Assembly (NCBI GenBank): GCA_035515515.1
Contig: DATJBC010000267.1
Span: 1 to 23,185, forward strand
Source of the DNA: DATJBC01 sp035515515
GTDB lineage: Bacteria > Actinomycetota > Acidimicrobiia > Acidimicrobiales > UBA8190
Reading direction: 5' to 3'
Length of the DNA: 23,185 nt
Made by a program: the position numbers and the translations under genes. The stretch's first letter is position 1. Each line of letters starts with the position of its first letter. The notes beneath the pieces are model-generated. The model was given only the letters and a program-made list of their open reading frames with translations, was not told the origin of the DNA and ran no database searches. Shown piece after piece: positions 1 to 7,653 of this stretch.

Positions 1-306
1 TTCGACCACACGTCGCAACTCAAGTTCCTCCAGGCGCGCTGGCCCCAGCTCCCCATCCCCAACCTCTCGACGTGGCGCAACAACACGGTGGGCGACCTCA
101 CGGCCACGCTCCCCAAGCTGCACACGCCGGACAACGCGAGGCCCAATCTGCCGGCAGCCAACTACACCTTGTACAACCCCCCGGTGAGCACCCAGTGCAA
201 CGGGATCGACATCTACGAGCTCGACCTCGACCAGGTGCCCTACCCGGTCCCGGCCACCCAGTCCATGCCCACCCAGGACGGCACGGTCCTCACCCGTATC
301 TCCTGA
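1..306 (+). CDS. Phospholipase C-type phosphoesterase, C-terminal part (5' end outside window)
   Basis: Frame 1 is open from the first base to TGA at 304-306 and gives the last 101 residues of a larger protein. It begins FDHTSQLKFLQARW and continues PIPNLSTWRNNTVGDLT. This matches the end of the PF04185 phosphoesterase domain (bacterial phospholipase C/acid phosphatase), where FDHTS is followed by the LKF(L/I)E segment and the 'NLS-WR--TVGDLT' region is common in actinobacterial PlcA-like enzymes. Such enzymes are normally exported and cleave phosphodiester or phosphomonoester bonds of lipids. The catalytic N-terminal half and any signal peptide lie upstream of the window. A second family member with the equivalent FDHTS motif is at 20711-22117, so this organism has at least two. 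Family assignment is fairly sure; substrate is unknown. Confidence 0.85.
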   Translation, partial: FDHTSQLKFLQARWPQLPIPNLSTWRNNTVGDLTATLPKLHTPDNARPNLPAANYTLYNPPVSTQCNGIDIYELDLDQVPYPVPATQSMPTQDGTVLTRIS

Positions 307-343
307 CGCCGGCGCCCCGCCGCGCCGGGGTCACCTGACGGGT

Positions 344-365
344 GCCCCGGTCGGCGGCCCGGGGC
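344..365 (+). terminator. GC hairpin after the phosphoesterase gene, possible terminator
   Basis: GCCCCGG (344-350) and CCGGGGC (359-365) form a perfect 7-bp stem with an 8-nt loop, 38 nt after the stop codon at 306. There is no T tract, as is common for terminators in high-GC actinobacteria. The surrounding 307-553 is very GC-rich, so a chance stem is possible. Confidence 0.35.
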
Positions 366-475
366 GGGGGCCCGATGTGCCGGGAGCGGGACGGCGCCGG
401 CGCCCGGCCGAGGCCTCGGCGGGCCGCCCCAATCGCCCGGACGGGGTATGACGCGGCCGCCGCGGGGGAAGTTCC

Positions 476-481
476 TATGAT
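476..481 (+). promoter_or_regulatory. Possible -10 element for the membrane protein gene
   Basis: TATGAT at 476-481 is a 5/6 match to TATAAT in an otherwise GC-rich 247-bp gap. No convincing -35 hexamer lies 16-18 nt upstream. If it is used, the transcript would start near 488 and carry a leader of about 65 nt to the TTG start at 554. Confidence 0.3.
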
Positions 482-553
482 CGAGGCGTCGCGTCGACGC
501 CGGCGACGCAGGGGCCGCGGCCGGCGAGGATCAGCCGGAAGGACCCCCTCAGC

Positions 554-1843
554 TTGATCACAGGAACGAGGCCCAGAGTCCCGGGGATCGACCACGAGCC
601 GGCCGTCCCCAGCGCTCCCGCCCCGAGGCCCGGGTGGGCGCGCCTTGGACGGTGGGCGGACTCGCCGCTCCGCCTCGGCTGCGCCAGCGGCGTGGTGGCA
701 CTGGCTTTCGCCGTCCTGCGCACCATGGTGGCGGCGAGCGGCAACGTCGCCGGGTTCATCATCGTGGGCGCCCAGAACACCAATCGGGCCGCCCTGCCCC
801 ATGGCATCCCCGTGTACCCCGTCACCGGCTACGACGGCGAGTTCTACTACCGCCTGGCGCTCGACCCCCTCGCCTGGGGGTACCGGGCCTTCGGCATCAA
901 GCTCGACGCGCCCTACCGGATCTCGCGCATCGGCTATCCGGCGCTGAGCTGGCTGGCCGCGGGCGGCCGCCACGCCCTGGTGCCCTACGCCCTCGTCGGC
1001 GTGAACGTGGTCGCGCTGGCGCTGGTCGCGGCGTGCGCCACCGCGCTGGCTCGCGACGCCGGGCGCCATGCCGCCTGGGGCCTGGCAGTCGCGGGCTACT
1101 GGGGGTTCCTGTGGACGCTGGGGCGCGACACGACTGAGATCGTGGCCGCCGCCGCGCTCATGGCCGGATTGCTCGCCATCCGGCGGGAGCGCTTCGTCGT
1201 GGCCGGTGCGGCCCTGGCCGTGGGGGCACTGGCGCGCGAGACCGTGCTCGTGCTGGTGGCGGCGGTGGTGGTGGCCCGGGCTGTGGGCTGGGCCCGGGCA
1301 CTGCGTGGAGACGGCGTGCGCCCGCTGGTCGCCGGCCCGGGGGAGCTGACGCGCCTGGGGCCGGGGTGGGCCGACGCCCTCTGGGCACTGCCGGGACTGG
1401 CCTTCGTGGGCTGGCAGTCGGCGGTGTGGGTCCGCACCGGGTCGTTCCCGGCGGTGTCGTCGGGCAGCTCCAACAGCGGGGCGCCTTTCGTCGGGCTCGT
1501 CGACGGGATCCGCCACTACGTGCACGCCTTCCCGTCCCGCGCCGCGGTGGCGTGGGTGGTTGAGCTCGCCGTGCTGGCGGTGGTGATCCTGTCGGCGGCG
1601 TGGTCGTGGCGGTCGAGTCGCGCCCTGTTCCACGAGCGACTGGCCTGGATCGGCTACGGCGGGCTCTCCATCCTGCTCCAGGGGCCCATCTGGCTCGGTG
1701 ACGTCGGCTTCCGCAGCCTCGATGAGGTCTTCCTGCTGAGCGGGGTGCTCTTGCTCTACTCCAAGCGCCGCATGGGCTGGCAGACGCTCCTCGTCGCCGG
1801 CACCTGGTGCGCCGTGTTCATCGAGACCGTGCTCTACATCTAG
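554..1843 (+). CDS. Polytopic membrane protein, possible GT-C-type glycosyltransferase relative
   Basis: This 429-residue protein has a Pro/Arg-rich N-terminus of about 38 residues and then many hydrophobic segments: about residues 40-62, 140-165, 172-190, 195-210, 212-243, 265-285, 335-352, 370-385 and 400-428. The loop after the first segment reads GYDGEFYYRLALDP (92-105), and ARET follows at 227-230. Both patterns recur in actinobacterial integral-membrane proteins annotated as mannosyltransferase-like (GT-C fold), which use a polyprenyl-linked sugar at the membrane. I do not see a decisive catalytic motif, so the enzyme role is inference. The TTG start is chosen because GGAAGGA (537-543) lies 10 nt upstream and the frame begins here; a later GTG inside the first helix would cut the protein. 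It stands alone, without operon partners. Confidence 0.7.
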   Translation: MITGTRPRVPGIDHEPAVPSAPAPRPGWARLGRWADSPLRLGCASGVVALAFAVLRTMVAASGNVAGFIIVGAQNTNRAALPHGIPVYPVTGYDGEFYYRLALDPLAWGYRAFGIKLDAPYRISRIGYPALSWLAAGGRHALVPYALVGVNVVALALVAACATALARDAGRHAAWGLAVAGYWGFLWTLGRDTTEIVAAAALMAGLLAIRRERFVVAGAALAVGALARETVLVLVAAVVVARAVGWARALRGDGVRPLVAGPGELTRLGPGWADALWALPGLAFVGWQSAVWVRTGSFPAVSSGSSNSGAPFVGLVDGIRHYVHAFPSRAAVAWVVELAVLAVVILSAAWSWRSSRALFHERLAWIGYGGLSILLQGPIWLGDVGFRSLDEVFLLSGVLLLYSKRRMGWQTLLVAGTWCAVFIETVLYI

Positions 1844-1955
1844 GCACCCCGTGCCCGCGGGTCGTCGAGGGGCGACGTTCGGGAGAGAGGGCCGGGCCAT
1901 CGTCTCGTCGTAGGGGAGCCGGCCTCCAGGCGACCCTCGGTTCCGGCCATCGCAG

Positions 1956-1977
1956 GGGCGCCAGCGCGGGGGCGCCC
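1956..1977 (+). terminator. GC hairpin between membrane protein and rph, possible terminator
   Basis: GGGCGCC (1956-1962) and GGCGCCC (1971-1977) form a perfect 7-bp stem with an 8-nt loop. It lies 112 nt after the membrane protein stop and just before the rph control region, so it could insulate rph from upstream transcription. No T run follows. Apart from this hairpin and the RAE-like dyad, I see nothing else in the 301-bp gap 1844-2144. Confidence 0.35.
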
Positions 1978-2025
1978 GGTGGGCACGATCAATCCTCCCC
2001 GCCACGACCAGGGTACCGCGGGGTG

Positions 2026-2047
2026 GGGGTCTTGCCGCAAGGAGCCT
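2026..2047 (+). promoter_or_regulatory. Rifamycin-associated element (RAE)-like inverted repeat upstream of rph
   Basis: The sequence GGGGTCTTGCCGCAAGGAGCCT contains a perfect dyad CTTGC-C-GCAAG (2031-2041, centre 2036), with outer G-C pairs at 2026-2027/2045-2046. Established knowledge: in actinomycetes a 19-bp inverted repeat called RAE, with a CTTGC-N-GCAAG core and G/C-rich flanks as I recall it, precedes rifamycin-inactivating genes (rph, rox, arr, also helR) and is linked to rifamycin-induced expression. Here it lies 104 nt before the rph GTG. It occurs once in the window. A weak -35 (CTGACA, 2055-2060) and poor -10 (CATACG, 2078-2083) follow at 17-nt spacing; I do not rely on them. The match of element and downstream gene is what makes the call strong. 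Confidence 0.8.
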
Positions 2048-2144
2048 CGGCGTGCTGACACTGCACCCCACATGCCGCATACGCACCCGCGCCGCCGCTG
2101 GCCGACGGGCAGAGGGCCGACGGGCCTCAGGGGGGAGGTGGACA

Positions 2145-4739
2145 GTGCACACCTACGTGCTCGGTCTCCGGGAGATCGACAGGACCCAGGTCGCGCTCGT
2201 CGGCGGCAAGGGTGCCCACCTGGGAGAGCTCTCACGGATCGACGGCGTCCGCGTGCCTGATGGCTTCTGTGTCACGACGGATGCGTTCCGGCGGGTCGTC
2301 TCGGGCGTGACGTCGATCGACGCACGGCTCGACCGGTTGTCGCGCCTGGACCCCGAGGACGGCGAGGCGATCCGCACGCGCAGTGCGGAGATCCGCAAGA
2401 GCATCGAGGGCCTCACCATTCCCGGCGACCTTGCCGAGGCCATCACCCGCTCACTCTCCGTGCTCGGCGAGCGAGCCTCCTACGCCGTCCGGTCGAGCGC
2501 CACGGCAGAGGACCTGCCGACGGCCTCCTTCGCCGGGCAGCAGGACACGTTCTTGAACGTGTTGGGGTGGGCGGCGGTCCTGCGCCACGTCCGCCGTTGC
2601 TGGGCCTCCCTGTTCACCGAACGGGCCGTCACCTACCGCCTGCGGAACGGATTCGACCACCGGACGGTCCGCATGGCCGTGGTCGTGCAGCAGATGGTCT
2701 TTCCGCAGGCGGCCGGCATCCTGTTCACGGCCGACCCCGTCACGTCCAATCGAAAGGTCGTCTCGGTGGAGGCTGCCTTCGGCCTCGGGGAGGCCCTGGT
2801 CGCCGGTCGGGTGAACGCCGACGTCTACAAGGTGCGGGACGGCGAGATCGTCGAGAAGACGGTTGGGATCAAAGAGGTCGCCGTTCTCGCCTCCCCCGAA
2901 GGCGGGACGCGGGAGCGGCCTGTCGAGCCGGAGGAACAGGGGCAGCCCACGCTCACGGACGGGCAGGTCCTGGAGCTTGCGCGTTTGGGCCGGACGATCG
3001 AAGCCCACTTCGGCCAACCCCAGGACGTCGAATGGTGTCTGGCGGACGATGCGTTCCACGTCGTCCAGAGCCGGCCGATCACGACGCTGTTTCCCGTCCC
3101 CGCGGCCCGCGACCGAGAGAACCACGTCTACGTGTCGGTCGGTCACCAGCAGATGATGACCGACGCCATGAGGCCGCTGGGGATCTCGTTCTGGCAGCTG
3201 ACTGCCGCCCGGCCCATGTTCGAGGCTGGGGGGAGACTGTTCGTGGACGTGGCCCGGGCCCTGGGATCGCCCACGAGCCGCGCGGGCTATCTGGAGGCTC
3301 TGGGGAGATCCGATCCGCTCACCGGGGACGCCCTGCGGGCCATCGCCGGACGCGGCGACTTCATCCCGGCCCTCCCCGACGACGCCGGCGACGTGCCGCC
3401 CGGTGTCGGTGCGGTCGTCCCGATCGAGGTCGATCCGGCCGTCGTCCACGAGCTGATCGAGCGCAACCAGGCCTCCATCGCCACGCTCAAGGACGAGGTC
3501 CGCACCAAGTCCGGACCGGCCCTGCTCGACTTCATCCTGGCGGACATCGGCGAACTGAAGCGGATCTTGTTCGAGCCCCGGAGCCATCAGGTGTACATGT
3601 CGGCGATGCAAGCCACGTGGTGGCTCAACGAGCACCTCGAGCGGTGGCTGGGCGAGAAGAACGTGGCCGACACGCTCACGCAGTCCGTCCCCCACAACGT
3701 CACGTCGGAGATGGGACTGGCGCTCCTGGCCGTGGCGGACGCGGTCCGCCCGCATGCGGACGTGGTGGCGTTCTTGGAACAGGCCGTGGACGGAGACTTC
3801 CTGGATGAGATGAGCGCGCTTGACGGTGGGCCGGAGGCGCGGGACGCCGTGCAAGGCTTCCTCGACAAGTACGGCATGCGCTGTGTCGGCGAGATCGACA
3901 TCACGAGGACGCGGTGGAGCGAGCGACCCATCACACTCGTGCCCCTGATCCTCAGCAACATCCACAACTTCGAACCGGGCGCCGGAGAGCGACGCTTCGA
4001 GCAAGGCCGGCAGGAAGCTCGGGCGAAGGAACAGGAGGTGCTCACCCGCCTTCGGGACTTGCCGGACGGTGCGCGCAAGGCCGAGGAGACCAAGCGGATG
4101 ATTGACCGGGTGCGGACCTTCATCGGGTACCGGGAGTACCCGAAGTACGGCATGGTCAGCCGCTACTTCGTCTACAAGCAGGCCCTCCTGGAGGAGGCCG
4201 CCCGCCTCGTGCGGGCGCGTGTGCTCCGCCAGGAGCAAGACATCTTCTACCTGACATTCCCGGAGCTTCACGACGTCGTGCGCTCCGGCCGCGTGGACGA
4301 CCGGCTCATCCACGAGCGCAAGGACGCGTTCAGGTCGTATCAGGCGCTGACGCCGCCCCGGGTGCTCACGTCAGAGGGAGAGGTCGTCACCGGGAGATAT
4401 CAACGAGCCGAGGCTCCCGCCGGCGCGCTCGTCGGATTGCCGGTCTCCGGCGGGACCGTCGAAGGAAGGGCGCGCGTCATGCTCGACATGGCGGAAGCCG
4501 CTCTGGAGCCTGGCGACGTCCTTGTCACCGCCTACACGGACCCCAGCTGGACGCCCGTGTTCCTGGTCGTCGCAGGCCTGGTGACCGAGGTCGGGGGGCT
4601 CATGACCCATGGTGCGGTGATCGCCCGTGAATACGGATTGCCAGCCGTGGTCGGCGTGGAACAGGCCACACGGCTCATCCGGGACGGCCAACGGATCCGT
4701 GTGCACGGGACGGACGGGTACATCGAGATGCTGACGTAG
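2145..4739 (+). CDS. rph: Rifampicin phosphotransferase (rifamycin-inactivating dikinase)
   Basis: The enzyme uses ATP to phosphorylate the ansa-bridge hydroxyl (C21) of rifamycins, giving inactive drug, AMP and phosphate, in the cytosol. The 864-residue length fits the family (about 865-870). Order: N-terminal ATP-binding domain (about 1-320) with YVLGLREIDRTQVALVGGKG at 4-23 (K22 in GGKGA) and AVRSSATAEDLP at 114-125; then the rifamycin-binding middle domain, opening with VSVGHQQMMTDAMRPLG; then the swivelling phosphohistidine domain with GGLMTHGAVIAREYGLPAV near the end, where H822 (codon 4608-4610) is the phospho-carrier. These features separate it from PEP synthase and pyruvate phosphate dikinase, which share the fold but have a C-terminal barrel. 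Start: GTG 2145 has GGAGG 5-7 nt upstream and the conserved 'xYVL' opening; an upstream GTG at 2052 would add 31 unrelated residues. It is monocistronic, with an RAE-like element upstream. A short palindrome, GGCCC-GT-GGGCC (4793-4804), follows the gene. Confidence 0.95.
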   Translation: MHTYVLGLREIDRTQVALVGGKGAHLGELSRIDGVRVPDGFCVTTDAFRRVVSGVTSIDARLDRLSRLDPEDGEAIRTRSAEIRKSIEGLTIPGDLAEAITRSLSVLGERASYAVRSSATAEDLPTASFAGQQDTFLNVLGWAAVLRHVRRCWASLFTERAVTYRLRNGFDHRTVRMAVVVQQMVFPQAAGILFTADPVTSNRKVVSVEAAFGLGEALVAGRVNADVYKVRDGEIVEKTVGIKEVAVLASPEGGTRERPVEPEEQGQPTLTDGQVLELARLGRTIEAHFGQPQDVEWCLADDAFHVVQSRPITTLFPVPAARDRENHVYVSVGHQQMMTDAMRPLGISFWQLTAARPMFEAGGRLFVDVARALGSPTSRAGYLEALGRSDPLTGDALRAIAGRGDFIPALPDDAGDVPPGVGAVVPIEVDPAVVHELIERNQASIATLKDEVRTKSGPALLDFILADIGELKRILFEPRSHQVYMSAMQATWWLNEHLERWLGEKNVADTLTQSVPHNVTSEMGLALLAVADAVRPHADVVAFLEQAVDGDFLDEMSALDGGPEARDAVQGFLDKYGMRCVGEIDITRTRWSERPITLVPLILSNIHNFEPGAGERRFEQGRQEARAKEQEVLTRLRDLPDGARKAEETKRMIDRVRTFIGYREYPKYGMVSRYFVYKQALLEEAARLVRARVLRQEQDIFYLTFPELHDVVRSGRVDDRLIHERKDAFRSYQALTPPRVLTSEGEVVTGRYQRAEAPAGALVGLPVSGGTVEGRARVMLDMAEAALEPGDVLVTAYTDPSWTPVFLVVAGLVTEVGGLMTHGAVIAREYGLPAVVGVEQATRLIRDGQRIRVHGTDGYIEMLT

Positions 4740-4840
4740 GCCACGCCGAGCGACCGGAGCCGGAAGGTGTACCCGCCTGCGCCGACCGCTGCGGCCCGTG
4801 GGCCCTCCTCCCTGCGTTCACCGGGGACCATAGAACAGGA

Positions 4841-5284
4841 ATGATTCGACGACGAGCTGCACGCCACGGTGGCCGGCCGGATGTCGGCCGTCGAACAGCG
4901 CTACACCCGAGGCCGTCGCCAGCTCGTCGACGTGCTGGCGGGCGCTCCCGTCCCCTCACCGCGGCCGAGCTCGTGGCCGAGTGCCGTTGCATACCGCAGA
5001 GCACCGCCTGCCGGAACCTGGCCGTCCTGGGCCAGGCCGGCGTCGTCCGCCGGGTGGTGGGATCCGACGACTTCATCCGTTACGAGCTGGCCGAAGAAGT
5101 GACCGGGCGCCACCACCACCATCTCGTCTGCCGCCTGTGTGGCGCGGTGGAGGATTTCGCCGTGTCGCCCAAGCTCGAACGCAGCGTCGACGCGCTCATG
5201 AACGAGATCGGGAGCAATCGCGGCTTTCGGGCCGAGGCGCACCGCCTCGACGTGCTCGGCACCTGCGCCACCTGCACCAGCTAA
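4841..5284 (+). CDS. Fur-family metal-dependent repressor, apparent frameshift near the N-terminus
   Basis: From about 4952 the frame gives PLTAAELVAE, then QSTACRNLAVLGQAGVVRRV (winged helix), then RHHHHLVCRLCGAVEDF (metal-binding His cluster with a CxxC) and a final CATC pair. This is a Zn-bound Fur/Zur/PerR-type regulator. The expected N-terminal helix, DDELHATVAGRM followed by SAVEQRYTRGRRQLVDVLAG, is present but in a different frame (4848-4946; GTG at 4869). The two frames join by a -1 step near CCCGTCCCC (4947-4954), as if one base were missing. The continuous frame from ATG 4841 instead reads an Arg-rich N-terminus not typical of Fur. Either the gene is broken (DNA-binding half compromised) or the sequence has a one-base error. 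It is convergent with the DinB-like gene: its TAA (5282-5284) overlaps that gene's TAG (5281-5283). The regulated metal cannot be told. Confidence 0.75.
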   Translation: MIRRRAARHGGRPDVGRRTALHPRPSPARRRAGGRSRPLTAAELVAECRCIPQSTACRNLAVLGQAGVVRRVVGSDDFIRYELAEEVTGRHHHHLVCRLCGAVEDFAVSPKLERSVDALMNEIGSNRGFRAEAHRLDVLGTCATCTS

Positions 5285-5736
5285 GAGCGCGCCGCCAGTG
5301 CGGCCTCGAGCTCCTCGCGGTGGGCGGTGGCATGGCGGGCGGCGATGTCGGCCAGCCGCGCGCTGCGCGCCCCGTCGGCGAGCTGGTCGTCGGCCAGCGA
5401 CGCGATGAGCGCCGTCAGCGAGTCGCCGCTCGTCGTCAGGTGCGCGCACACACGGGCACACGAGGGGCCGGCGGCCTGGGCGGCGTGGCGCGCGTTGAGG
5501 CCGTCGATGACCTCGGGGGTGATCTCGGTCTCCTGGCCCGCGGCCAGGGCGCCGATCCAGCGCGCCAGGTACTCGTAGGCGTCGGCCACGTGGTCGACGA
5601 TCACGGCCACGGGACGGGGGTCGGCCTCGCCCAGGGGGCAAGCCGCCCACTGCTCGTCGCTGCAGCCCCGGGCGAAGTCGATGAGGCGGCTGCGGGTGTC
5701 GAGCACCGCCTCGATGAGCGCCCCCGCCCGGTCCAC
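5281..5736 (-). CDS. DinB-like / mycothiol-dependent maleylpyruvate isomerase N-domain-like protein
   Basis: This 151-residue helical protein begins VDRAGALIEAVLDTRSRLID and contains VAVIVDHVADAYEYLARWI, GLNARHAAQ, CAHLTTSGDSL and, near its end, LADIAARHATAHREELEAAL. His residues at regular spacing (DHVAD, ARHA, RHATAHREE) resemble the metal-binding four-helix bundle of the DinB/MDMPI superfamily, which includes thiol-S-transferases of unknown substrate. Start GTG 5736-5734 overlaps the TAG of the upstream protease gene (5738-5736) by one base (TAGTG), so translation is probably coupled and no separate ribosome binding site is needed. It ends head-to-head with the Fur gene. Superfamily is moderately sure; function unknown. 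Confidence 0.65.
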   Translation of the reverse strand: MDRAGALIEAVLDTRSRLIDFARGCSDEQWAACPLGEADPRPVAVIVDHVADAYEYLARWIGALAAGQETEITPEVIDGLNARHAAQAAGPSCARVCAHLTTSGDSLTALIASLADDQLADGARSARLADIAARHATAHREELEAALAARS

Positions 5737-6905
5737 TACGTGCGCCCGGCCTCGCCCCAGGCGGCCGGGCCGTCGGCGCCGGCCCTCCCCCCGGGGCCGC
5801 CCGCGGCGCGGGCCACGTCGTCGAGGGTGACGATGCCGGCCAGCCGGTTCTCGGCGTCGAGGACGACGGCGGGGCGACCGCCGGCGGCGTACATCCGGGC
5901 CAGGAGGGCCGTCATGGGCTCGTCGGGCCGGCCCACGGGCGTGCGCTCCACGGGCTCGGCCACGGCACCCAGGGTCGTGGTGGCCCGGGCGGGCTCGGGG
6001 ACGTGGCGGATCCGGTCCACCGTCACGGTGCCCGCGATCCATCCCGTGGGGCCCACCACCACCGCCGTCTGTCGCCCGTACCACCAGGCGATGGGCCCGG
6101 CCAGCAGCTCGGCCACGGTCATGGCGTCGGGGGCCAGGGGCGGCTGGGGCGTCATCACGGCGCCCACGCGCAGGCCGGCCACGGCGTCGCGTTGGCGGGT
6201 GGCGCTCTCCTCGGCGCCGGCCGCCACGAACAGGAACCACCCCAGCACGGCGGGCCACAGGCCGATGGGGCTCCCGGTGAAGAACTCCAGCGCGCCGACG
6301 CCGATGAGCACGACGCCGAAGCCGCGCCCGGCGCGGGCGGCCACCACGGCGGCCCGGGTGCGGTCACCGGAGCGCTTCCACAACCCGGCCCGCAGGATCC
6401 TCCCGCCGTCGAGGGGCGCCGCGGGCACCAGGTTGAAGGCCGCCAGCAACAGGTTGATCTGCCACAGCCACGACGTGACGTCGAGGGGCAGGCCGCCCAC
6501 GCCGGCCCGCTCCAGCACCAGCTGGGCGCCGGCGAAGAGACCCGCCAGGGCGACGGACATGCCCGGCCCCACGGCGGCGATGGCGAAGTCGGCGCCCGGC
6601 GTACGCGCCTCGCCCTCGAGCTCGGCCACCCCGCCGAAGAGCCACAGGGTGATCGAGCGCACCCCGATGCCGTAGTGCCGGGCCACCAGGGCGTGCGAGG
6701 ACTCGTGGGCGAGCAGCGACGCCAAGAACAACGACGTGGCCACGACGGCCGCCACCCAGTACACCGGCCGGGTGCCCCCCCCGTACGCGCCGGGGAGCGC
6801 GGCGTCGGCGAGCTGCCACGTGACCAGGGCGAAGATGACGGCCAGGCTCCAGTGCGCGCCCACCGGGGCGCCCGCCACCCGTCCCAGCCGAATGCTCTGC
6901 CGCAC
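5736..6905 (-). CDS. Site-2 protease (M50) with C-terminal CBS domains, Rip3-like
   Basis: This is a 389-residue intramembrane zinc metalloprotease. It opens SIRLGRVAGAPVGAHWSL, typical of the actinobacterial S2P branch. Helix 2 carries LLAHESSHALVARHYGI with the HExxH zinc motif (H67, E68, H71). The third zinc ligand lies in NLVPAAPLDGGRILRA (D166). Six or so hydrophobic stretches fill residues 15-250. The soluble tail has two CBS-like halves: one with VGAVMTPQPPLAPDAMTVAEL, a second ending RPAVVLDAENRLAGIVTLDDV. Length and order match mycobacterial Rip3 (about 390 aa). Such enzymes cut membrane-embedded regulators such as anti-sigma factors; CBS domains usually bind adenine nucleotides. The substrate is not evident: no sigma/anti-sigma gene is nearby. 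Start GTG 6905 is chosen by homology; AGAGGGG lies too close to be an ideal ribosome site. Confidence 0.92.
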   Translation of the reverse strand: MRQSIRLGRVAGAPVGAHWSLAVIFALVTWQLADAALPGAYGGGTRPVYWVAAVVATSLFLASLLAHESSHALVARHYGIGVRSITLWLFGGVAELEGEARTPGADFAIAAVGPGMSVALAGLFAGAQLVLERAGVGGLPLDVTSWLWQINLLLAAFNLVPAAPLDGGRILRAGLWKRSGDRTRAAVVAARAGRGFGVVLIGVGALEFFTGSPIGLWPAVLGWFLFVAAGAEESATRQRDAVAGLRVGAVMTPQPPLAPDAMTVAELLAGPIAWWYGRQTAVVVGPTGWIAGTVTVDRIRHVPEPARATTTLGAVAEPVERTPVGRPDEPMTALLARMYAAGGRPAVVLDAENRLAGIVTLDDVARAAGGPGGRAGADGPAAWGEAGRT

Positions 6906-7007
6906 CCCTCTATCTTGCCGTGGCCGGCCTGGGGCCGGGGTCGGGGGCGCGGGCCGGGCGCGGGCCGCCCGGGGCCCGCCCCGGCGGGTGTGTGCTAGGG
7001 ATGGCCC

Positions 7008-7643
7008 GTGTCGCGTGGCGCCCGCCGCCCAGACCCCCCGCCCCAGTGGTCTGTGGGCCTCGTGGCGCAGGTCCGGGCCGGTCTCGAGCGCCACGTGCCC
7101 GGCGACGAGCGCGAGGCGCGTAGCAAAGTGGCCGTGCTCGACGCGCTGGCCCGCCTGCGGTCGCCCTTCGACGAGCACGCCGCCTCCGAGCACGTCACGG
7201 CGTCCGCCCTGGTGGTGGGGGCGCGGGGCACGGTCCTGCACATGCACAAGCGGCTGGGCCGGTGGCTGCAGCCCGGCGGCCACGTCGAGGCGGGCGAGGC
7301 GCCCTGGGAGGCGGCGTGGCGCGAGGCGACGGAGGAGACCGGCCTGGCCCTCGACCATCCGCCGGGCGGGCCCCGGCTCATCCACCTCGACGTCCACGAG
7401 GCGGCCCGCGGCCATGTCCATCTGGACCTGCGCTACCTGCTCCTCGGGGACGGGCGTGACCCTGTGCCCGGCCCCGGGGAGAGCCCCGAGGCGCGCTGGT
7501 TCGGCTGGGACCGCGCCCTGGCGGTGGCGGACGTCGCCCTCGTGGGGGCGCTCCGGTCGGCGGCCGCGCAACCCGAGGCCCGGTCCTGTGCCCCGCCGGG
7601 GCCGGGGCACAATGGTGTGCCCCCCGACATGATGGGAGCGTGA
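7008..7643 (+). CDS. Nudix hydrolase
   Basis: This 211-residue protein has a complete Nudix box starting at GGHVEAGE and ending REATEETGLA (GX5EX7REUXEEXGU pattern), which binds Mg2+ for hydrolysis of nucleoside-diphosphate-X compounds. Before it comes a helical N-domain (VGLVAQVRAGLERHVPGDER) and the strand ASALVVGARGTVLHMHK. After it, HLDVHEAARGHVHLDLRYLL and EARWFGWDRAL complete the fold. Substrate cannot be inferred. GTG 7008 is preferred: AGGGA (6997-7001) lies 6 nt upstream, while ATG 7001 is out of frame. TAGGGA-N6-GTG also resembles a leaderless layout but lacks the final T. The gene heads an operon with the zinc-ribbon protein (10-nt gap). The C-terminal 20 residues are Pro/Gly-rich and probably disordered. 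Confidence 0.9.
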   Translation: MSRGARRPDPPPQWSVGLVAQVRAGLERHVPGDEREARSKVAVLDALARLRSPFDEHAASEHVTASALVVGARGTVLHMHKRLGRWLQPGGHVEAGEAPWEAAWREATEETGLALDHPPGGPRLIHLDVHEAARGHVHLDLRYLLLGDGRDPVPGPGESPEARWFGWDRALAVADVALVGALRSAAAQPEARSCAPPGPGHNGVPPDMMGA

Positions 7644-7653
7644 CACCAGGCCG

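Noticed and set aside
290..2152. Long minus-strand open frame of 620 codons
   Set aside because: It is antisense to the membrane protein, has a Pro/Arg/Gly-rich composition and no recognisable motif.
2451..4313. Long minus-strand open frame antisense to rph
   Set aside because: The plus strand encodes an unmistakable rph; the antisense translation has no family features.
2145..4739. PEP synthase or pyruvate phosphate dikinase as the identity of this gene
   Set aside because: Those enzymes have a C-terminal PEP/pyruvate barrel after the His domain; here the protein ends shortly after the His domain and the middle domain matches the rifamycin-binding type.
4793..4804. GGCCC-GT-GGGCC palindrome after rph as terminator
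   Set aside because: A 2-nt loop is too tight for a full stem and no T run follows; mentioned but not called.
4947..4954. Programmed -1 frameshifting in the Fur gene
   Set aside because: No standard X-XXY-YYZ slippery heptamer and no clear downstream pseudoknot; a mutation or base-call error is simpler.
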